From positions 19,547,701-19,611,700 of the forward strand of contig OZ010792.1 of assembly GCA_963932465.1 (NCBI GenBank): a DNA stretch of 64,000 nt. Direction: 5' to 3'. The notes below the pieces were generated by a model. It saw only the letters and a list, made by a program, of their open reading frames with translations. It did no database searches and was not told the origin of the DNA. The stretch is from Maratus speciosus. Its lineage: Eukaryota > Arthropoda > Arachnida > Araneae > Salticidae. Position numbers and translations under genes: made by a program. Positions 57,358 to 64,000 of this stretch are shown here, in pieces. The first letter of the stretch is position 1, and every line of letters begins with the position of its first letter.

Positions 57358-57571
57358 GATCAACTGAAAGTATTGCTTCTTAATATCTCAAAATTTCTGC
57401 AATTCAGCGGTAATATAATATCGCAATGACATTCGCATCGTTTTCAGCATTGTGGAAGAATATCCTAAGTGATGGTCAACATTGTTTTAAAATACAAGGT
57501 CAAATTCACATTTTGTTTGACTCAAGGTTCGTTTGGAAAAATCGACCAGCGTAGAGGGCGTACCCTGCTAG
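57358..57571 (+). mobile_element. Helitron-like 3' end with CTAG terminus
   Basis: It matches 41179-41399 through GATCAACT, then TTAATATC, CATTGTGG, TTTAAAAT and GGTCAAATTCACA. It ends ACCAGCGTAGAGGGCGTACC, then CTGCTAG followed by T. The terminal CTAG and the GC-rich short hairpin before it are Helitron-like. Confidence 0.6.
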
Positions 57572-57751
57572 TTTATTATATAAACACGAAGATTTCAATT
57601 ATATAGGGAAACATACTAGAGTAACCTCCACTGGAGGAGTTTCCTGCTTAAAAAAGAAAACTAACCGCTAAAGATGCGCTAACAAATATTCGTATTCTTT
57701 TGGACGGCTCTCTAAAACAAAAACTCCTCTTTATACACATATAATCTAGAT

Positions 57752-58921
57752 CAGTGGTTCCCAACGTGGGGCGTAGGTGCCACTGGGGGGGGCAATATGA
57801 CTTTTTAGGGGGGCAATTTCAAATTTTTAACTCACCCATTCTCTGTCTTTTTTTTTTTTTTTTTTTTTTTTTTTTGAAAAATGATAAGGCTAAAATTAAA
57901 GGTTATACATGCAAAATTTAAAAATAAATATATATATTTTTAATTTAACAACATTTCGAATCAAAATGTTTAAAATGGAATCTATACCAGATTAACTATA
58001 TGAACAACCTTTTAAAATGTCTTACCAGTTGTTCCTGTCCTTTCTTATTGTTAAAATTTTCTATAATTTGTCTGGTTACAAATGTTTTTTACAATTTTTT
58101 TCAATCATGTATTGAATAGACTATTTTTATCTATTCGCTCTGCTGTATGTAATATGAGGAAACTTTTACACGTGAAATTACTGAAGAGTATGTGAAGAGT
58201 AAAGCTAAATCTTATTGTCTTTAACATATTTAACCTAAAAATATATGAAATAACTAAACGTGGTACTACCAACTTTGTAAATTTATAAAGCTTTAATAGC
58301 ATTAGGAAAAGAAATGGATAAATAGTAAATATCTGCTGCTAGAGAGCAGGCCTCCCACACGATGAATGAACATCAAACATATACAATTTAAATTTGAAAA
58401 CGTGATAATATATGGCAGTTAATTAACGATAATCGGGGAGGGAAAAAGATAAATGTGTTTTGATGGGGAATAATGGCTGCTTAAACACTTAATAAGTTAC
58501 TAAAATGAATTATAAAATGTGTCAATATTATCAATTTTAATGCTAACTGTGAGAGATTCTTTAAGAATTTTGTGAAGATAAAAATGCAGACCATATAACA
58601 CATTTCTTAAACTTGCGGGAAGGTGGGAAGGAACAACAAAACTATTTTGGGATAAAAGATTTATAGTATAATTGCAATTAAAAAATTATGTTAAAAACAC
58701 ATTTGTTGCAAACAATTCACCTCTATGATAAATAAGAAATGTGAAATGAATGTTATTGATAAAACTCTTACCAGGTTTCCTTCAGATCGATAGTTCACTT
58801 TTCGAATAATAAGAGGTATACGTTATAGAATATGTGTGTTAGGAGGAAGGGGGGAGGCGGGACATCGTGATTTTACAGATGCTTCGGTGGTGCGTGGGCA
58901 CAAAAAGGTTGGGAAACACTG
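57752..58921. mobile_element. hAT element, non-autonomous, 1.17 kb
   Basis: Ends CAGTGGTTCCCAACGTGGGG and, reversed, CAGTGTTTCCCAACCTTTTT. Flanks are ATCTAGAT (57744-57751) and CTCTAGAT (58922-58929), a 7/8 match as an 8 bp duplication. The interior is AT-rich with a poly-T run near 57848 and no transposase domain (no BED finger or hAT dimerisation motif seen). Confidence 0.85.
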
Positions 58922-58985
58922 CTCTAGATACACACTCTTCAGGAGAAATTATTGCTGTAAGTGATTGTAACAAAATACTAAAATT

Positions 58986-60404
58986 CAGTAGCGCCAACTT
59001 TTCAAAAATGTTGGGCGGACTTAAGGGGTCTCATGGCTCTTAAAATTGGAAAAAATGAAAAAAAAGGACCATTTTCAACATTTAATATCTTAAAATGTAT
59101 TTGATATTAAGACACAATTTTAAATGGGAATGAAAGATACAAGTATGTTCTTTCATTTCAAATATTTGAAAAATTGCAAGATACAGAATTAGCATTTACA
59201 GGGGGCTCCAAACTGCCAGACATTTGACGAGCAGAAAATCGGCATAACAGCTTATGCGCACGATTACAAAATAAATTTTGCAACTGGAATGAAAATTTTG
59301 GTGCCTACTTATACCTCAGATTATAATAATTACACTGAACCTAAATAACTTTGTATTTAAAGCATTTTTATATTTTTAATACAACGTTGTATTTAGCTAA
59401 TGCAAAATTTAGAAAATTTCAACAATATAAATCCCTAAGAAATATTTTCTTTTTACAATAAAAAGGAAATTTTAGGTTCAGTTTATACAGACTAACATGA
59501 AACATATGTTTTGAAAATTTCATGAAAAAATACTCAGAAGTTTTTGAGATATCGTGCGCGTTATGCTCAAAAACGTCATTTGGAGAAAAATGACTTCAAA
59601 ATTTTGGAAACACCGCTTCAGCTATTGAGCGAGTATAATTCTAAATGCCATAACTTCTGTTCTATAGGGATTTTCAAGATAACAATTACGTCAAAATGTT
59701 CAGAAAACATAGAAGTTTAACATCTAAAAAAATTAAAATTTCGAAAATTTTAGAGCTTTAAGAGTCCTGAGACCCCTTAAAAGTTTTTGAATAAAATAAC
59801 ACATATATATTTTTCCCCTTAGTGTGTATGTGTGTGGAGAGAGAGGGGCGGGGAGCGAATAACTTTTTTTTCACTCCATTTGGGTTTATTGTATTTATTG
59901 TTTGTATGTCTGTATAATATTTATGTATACCTTTATATATTCTTATAAGTTCTTCCTTATAAATGCATTAATATTTATTTTATTTATTATTATTTACGCA
60001 TTGTTAATTATTAATTGTACATAATTATTATATACACATTGGAATTGCTAACTATTGAAAGTGCAAAACACTAAACGTGAGGAAAAGCATGCATTTTAGT
60101 CACTTAAGTGCTTTATCAATTCAAGATATCAAAACAGATGGCAAAATATGCAGGAAATTTATTTTCGTTAGAAATTTAACTATACGCTGAAGGGGTTTTC
60201 AGTGCTCCTGTAAGTCTAACTGATGTCTTTACTATTTTTCAAACAAAACTATTTTGAGAACGTTAATAAAACCAAATTTCATCTCAACAATTAAATAATT
60301 TAAAAAATAAATTATAAATGAAATGAATTAAAATTGGCTGGGCGGAGAAATCAAATTATTGGGTGGGCTCGCACCCCATGGACCCATATAAGTTGGCGCC
60401 ACTG
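58986..60404. mobile_element. hAT element with perfect 8 bp duplication, carrying a nested TTAA element
   Basis: Ends CAGTAGCGCCAACTT and, reversed, CAGTGGCGCCAACTT. CTAAAATT is duplicated at 58978-58985 and 60405-60412. Without the nested 752 bp insert and one TTAA it is about 660 bp. No coding frame. It starts only 57 bp after the end of the previous hAT duplication. Confidence 0.9.
59025..59776. mobile_element. TTAA-flanked element nested in the hAT
   Basis: TTAA at 59021-59024 and 59777-59780. Ends GGGGTCTCATGGCTCTTAAA and, reversed, GGGGTCTCAGGACTCTTAAA. TTAA duplication fits piggyBac or Kolobok; the GGGG start differs from the CCC-start MITEs elsewhere here. Non-coding. Confidence 0.8.
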
Positions 60405-60412
60405 CTAAAATT

Positions 60413-61145
60413 ATATTAAATTAGCGTTCTACAAACACCTCATTTAACATATATTCGTTTAATTAGTTTTATAAAATATTTTCACAAATTCATGTCATAA
60501 AATCGTTTTATTAGGATTACATCTATCGGTATATGTATACGGTAGATATCAATTTTATCGATTCTTTATAAAAATGAGCACTTACACATTCATTGTATTC
60601 ATGTATAGTTTTCTTCATTCGAAAAATATTCAGAACTTTTTTTTAAAAAATCGAGTCATACCGAGCCCGACCAGAAACAATCAAAACCTACTCGAAACCG
60701 AACTTAATCCAAAATATTTAAAGACAACCTCAATCCAAGACAAGACCCGATACCGGACCCTAGCACCGATCAATTGTGATTAAACCAGAAGAAGCTTGAA
60801 AAAAAAAATACAAAATAAAGGCCCCAAAGCCAGAACAATACATGAAGTTTTAAATCATAAATCCTTCATTAGATTGACTAATTACAGTAACTATTTAGAT
60901 TGAGAATTGATTTAATCATAAAAAAGCAAGCGACTACATCAAAATAATCATTGGTCGTTACTCTACGAGTAGGATTGAATTGATTTAATCGTAATCGAAG
61001 CATTGATTACATTAAAATAATCACTGATCTATAGTCTGTGAGTTGGATTGAAACCAAGTTTAATCGGTCAATCTTTAGTCATGATTAAAAAATTAATCGT
61101 TAGTTTTCAATCGTTAATCTAATTAAAATTTTGCACAACCCTGGT
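60413..61145. mobile_element. Region ending in a hAT-like terminus
   Basis: The right edge, reversed, reads CAGGGTTGTGCAAAATTTTA, a hAT-like end. TTGATTTAATC/ATTGATTACAT-type words occupy 60890-61130 as in the element at 943-2733. The left end was not found. A degenerate GAGCCCGACC/GAAACCGAAC word series lies at 60640-60770. The short frame there is not a gene. Confidence 0.45.
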
Positions 61146-61319
61146 CATGATAAACACTTTTGACATCTTAAGCAATCACATTTTTAATGAGGATGACACA
61201 CAAAGTATCTACAGATTCGCGAAAAGCGCATAATATGAATGCAATACACATTTCTGGTTATCACATGAAAACTTCTCTAGGTGAGATACATTTCGTACAC
61301 ACGCCGAAACTCTACTAAA

Positions 61320-61439
61320 TTTATTTATTTATTTTAAGCTATGAGGTATTCGCTACGGCTTTTGCCGGCATGACCTCAAATGATCACAAAATGGCGTTCC
61401 TTGGAACAACCTTCCTCCACGAGGAAAAAAGGCAGAACC
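61320..61439 (-). mobile_element. Short retroposon with AAAT tail and 10 bp duplication
   Basis: CTCTACTAAA flanks it at 61310-61319 and 61440-61449. On the minus strand it ends in a repeated AAAT tail. The 120 bp body (for example CTCGTGGAGGAAGGTTGTTC) is likely a 5'-truncated SINE; I cannot link it to the other SINEs here. Confidence 0.7.
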
Positions 61440-61546
61440 CTCTACTAAAACCCGTGCAATCATAATTACATACATTCACGTCACTTCATGTTTGGCAAAA
61501 TATCTCAGGATATTTTGCCGAAAGTGGCAACAGCGCCTTCTATATG

Positions 61547-61780
61547 CAGAGGTGCCAAGTTCGCACTAATCTTCCGTAATGCGTGGATTAGTTTAACCCA
61601 GTTTAACAACGTTTCGAACCAGAAAAATTATTTGATGAACCTTTATTTACTTAATTCCAGTTTTCTACGTGTAACTTATTTAATTTCATCACTGAAAAAA
61701 AATTCTGGTGCGAAATGTATTAAACCAGGGTTAAATTAACCCACATATTACGGAGGATTAGTGGCAACTTGGCACCTATG
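61547..61780. mobile_element. TIR MITE, CAGAGGTGCCAAGTT type
   Basis: Ends CAGAGGTGCCAAGTTCGCAC and, reversed, CATAGGTGCCAAGTTGCCAC, then TAATCYTCCGTAAT in both. TATATG flanks both sides (61541-61546 and 61781-61786). 234 bp. The 83-codon frame across it is not a gene. Confidence 0.72.
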
Positions 61781-61786
61781 TATATG

Positions 61787-63040
61787 CTATAAAAATTAGG
61801 GAAGGCAGTCATTTTGTTACATCAGTATTTTTATAGAAAAATAATTTTTATATGAAAATACTGGGGCCGAAGAATTTCCTGGTCTGGAAATTCCAGGATC
61901 CGTACGAACCCTGTGTCTTTTATGTAATTCTTTTTATAGTGTATTTATCTTATTAATAATATTTTATACTAATCATTATACCCAACGAAATGTGGTGACT
62001 TTAATCTTAAACATTACAAAAAAATATCTTTATCTAGAGAAGAAATGATTTAAATTTTGAACAATAAATATCGAAATAATTGTAGTTTCGTATAAAATAA
62101 AATTGCTTTTAAATAGAACATTGTTAGTAAACTTTTTGAAAGGATTTTCTCAAGTTGAAACGTAATTTAATATGTCAATTATTTTTTCGATTTTCAACAG
62201 AAATAAAAGTTTTTTTTTCTCATCCTTAAATTTTATGGATAAAGCATTTTTTTTTCAAACGTTGAGTATTTTTCAACATTTAGAGCCAGGCAGCTAATGA
62301 GATAGCTTATTATCGGAAATTTTAACTCTTTAAATCTTTATTAGTTTTTTAAAAAAAGAGTGATTTCTTTTTTCTTTGTTTTTTTTTTCTGACAAAAAAA
62401 GTTTCAAATAAGGAGTTAAATTTTTTTATAATGTTTCATTTCAAATAGTAGTTGCTAGAATTTTTCTTGTATAAAAAGAAATGTTTAAAGATTTAGATGA
62501 TTTTTCAAAAGTTGTTGAAGCAAAACGAGTCGAAATGTAAATGAAGCAAAACGATTTTTTTAAAAAGATTTCTTTTTTATAAATATTTTTACGGAAGTCA
62601 TGTTAACTAAAAGAAGGTTCAATTTCTAATAAATGTTTTAATTTTAAAAGATGTAGATAGATTCAGCAAGAAGAATTTTATGGGGGAAAAAGTGAGAGTT
62701 AAAAAATCCGAAAAAAAATTTCGTTCAAAGTATTTAAGTTTAATAAATATTATTTAATTAAAATTAACTTGCTGTTGAAATTCTTATACTTTATATATTA
62801 TTTCCAAACTTACATATGTCATTCCTTTACTTGTATGCATATATTTTAACCCCCTGCCCGCCCAGCAAAAGGGCAAAGTTGTAATATTGTTTTCTCTGTA
62901 AAATTTTTAACATGTTAAAAAAAGGAATTTTTCACACATTATATACAATTTCTTTTTATGCATAGGTATATAAGCCTAGATAGCGTTAATCATAACTTAA
63001 TTTTTCAAAACTAGATTAAATGCTGTAGAATTATATTAAT
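61787..63040. other. AT-rich intergenic DNA with a possible TTAA-type MITE end
   Basis: TTAACCCCCTGCCCGCCC at about 62848 resembles a TTAA-plus-CCC terminus with no partner in view. No gene. Confidence 0.35.
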
Positions 63041-63239
63041 TTAAATATTGCCTCTATTGCAGAGAAACTTGCAGCTTAGTGAACGGATATATCAGTTCGC
63101 GGCAGTGAGAAGGTTGCCCCTCCCCCCCCCCCCCCCCCCAACCTACAGACCAATTTCATATAAAAATTCCAATTCAAAGAGTATAAAAAATACATCTGTT
63201 GGGAAGTATACACCCAAGACTAATAAGGATCTATTTATA

Positions 63240-63680
63240 TGAAAGTGTAACAGAATATGAAGTTTGATTAAATTCTGTGCATTAGTTTTGAGATATGGCT
63301 ATCACGAATATCATGAAACTAGTCGGATATACCAATCCCAAAACTTTCTTCTATCTCATGCATGTTAATACTTGAAAATTAGCTATCACACTAACAAAAT
63401 TAAACGGCAATCTATACCCACCATGAGAATTCTATAGATATGAAATTCCGTGCATTAGTTCTTGAGATATGGCTATCTACGAAATCGTGTACATGCAGCA
63501 AAATTCAGCCTAGCAGCCCCACCTATTGGGTGCTTTACACCAAAACCTATGTTAAAAAAACTACCAAGCAACCACTTACGTCAAAGTCTAACTGAATCTG
63601 AAATTTGGGGAAAATCCCTGCATTAGTTTTTGAGATAGAGGTATTGCGAAAATCATGAAAATGCCAGCATAGCAATGCCC
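63240..63680. repeat. ~170 bp tandem repeat, three units
   Basis: TCTGTGCATTAGTTTTGAGA, then TATGGCTATCACGAA and ATCATG recur near 63268, 63444 and 63612. The spacings are about 176 and 168 bp. Confidence 0.65.
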
Positions 63681-63683
63681 ACA

Positions 63684-63741
63684 ATAGCAAAATCAAATGT
63701 TAACATTCGATGGCTATTATGTTAACATTTGATTTTGCTAT
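63684..63741. repeat. Perfect 23 bp hairpin
   Basis: ATAGCAAAATCAAATGTTAA followed by CAT (63684-63706) is matched exactly by its reverse complement at 63719-63741 across a 12 nt loop. Confidence 0.9.
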
Positions 63742-64000
63742 CACTGTTCTGGCCGAAACCCACTGCCACTAATGCATATTTTATCGAATGCTCGGCTGCT
63801 TTTGAAACATAACCCACTGCCGATGAGGCCGCAGCCTATTTTTACCTAGTTTTTGTTATAGTTTTAATGTTTACATAGTTATTTTTCTTGTTCTGTGAGG
63901 GGGGGGGGGGTGCTGGTTCAGGATAAATATAATTTTATACTGGTTTATATTTAATTTATGTGTTTTACTGCAGCTGTTTGGCGCATTTCACATGAATTTA
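63742..64000. other. Window end, nothing recognised
   Basis: Includes a G run at 63899-63910. No gene. Confidence 0.3.

Noticed and set aside
58105..58302. 65-codon frame inside the hAT element as transposase
   Set aside because: No BED finger, DDE region or hAT dimerisation motif. Too short.

Overview
This is AT-rich animal nuclear DNA (roughly 70% A+T by eye). It has long homopolymer and TA runs and almost no long open frames. The mix of Gypsy-type LTR, Tc1/mariner, pogo, hAT, Helitron-like, Penelope-like and tRNA-derived SINE sequences points to an arthropod, possibly an arachnid; that taxonomic guess is inference. I found no host protein gene, rRNA or functional tRNA gene. The window is a gene desert packed with nested mobile elements and degenerate satellites.

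Layout. 0-3 kb: a degenerate ~145 bp tandem array split by a hAT-like insertion. 3.3-4.9 kb: inverted tRNA-derived SINE copies, a GTCAC-rich block with four CRE palindromes, and two TTAA-type MITEs. 6.4-16.8 kb: hAT-like MITEs, a Tc1 transposase fossil, a 35 bp minisatellite, a pogo/Tigger-like element whose left terminal repeat was hit by a SINE with a perfect 12 bp target duplication, a hAT with a perfect 8 bp duplication, a mariner fossil and a strong hairpin. 18.5-22.9 kb: a nested higher-order satellite and a foldback element, bounded by inverted copies of one sequence. 25.4-35.0 kb: a young Ty3/Gypsy element on the minus strand. 35.4-37.7 kb: a palindromic transposon derivative and TTAA MITEs. 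38.0-46.35 kb: an 8.3 kb interval bounded by inverted arrays of a CGACGAATTG-type repeat, holding a Helitron-like copy and a 150 bp satellite. 47.9-49.4 kb: another ~140 bp degenerate array. 50.4-54.4 kb: two Penelope-like reverse transcriptase copies joined head-to-head, one split by a MITE. 57.3-61.8 kb: a Helitron-like 3' end, two hAT elements (one with a nested TTAA element), a short retroposon and a MITE. 63.0-63.75 kb: a ~170 bp repeat ending in a perfect 23 bp hairpin.

The best-preserved unit is the Gypsy element. By manual alignment its two ~1.05 kb LTRs differ at about seven substitutions and one A-run indel. Gag, zinc knuckle, protease, reverse transcriptase, RNase H and integrase lie in one continuous reading frame, interrupted only by three in-frame stops (TAG, TGA, TAA). 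Each stop sits at a domain boundary. The second structured unit is the Penelope-like pair, whose plus-strand copy keeps an open RT frame with a YIDD active site.
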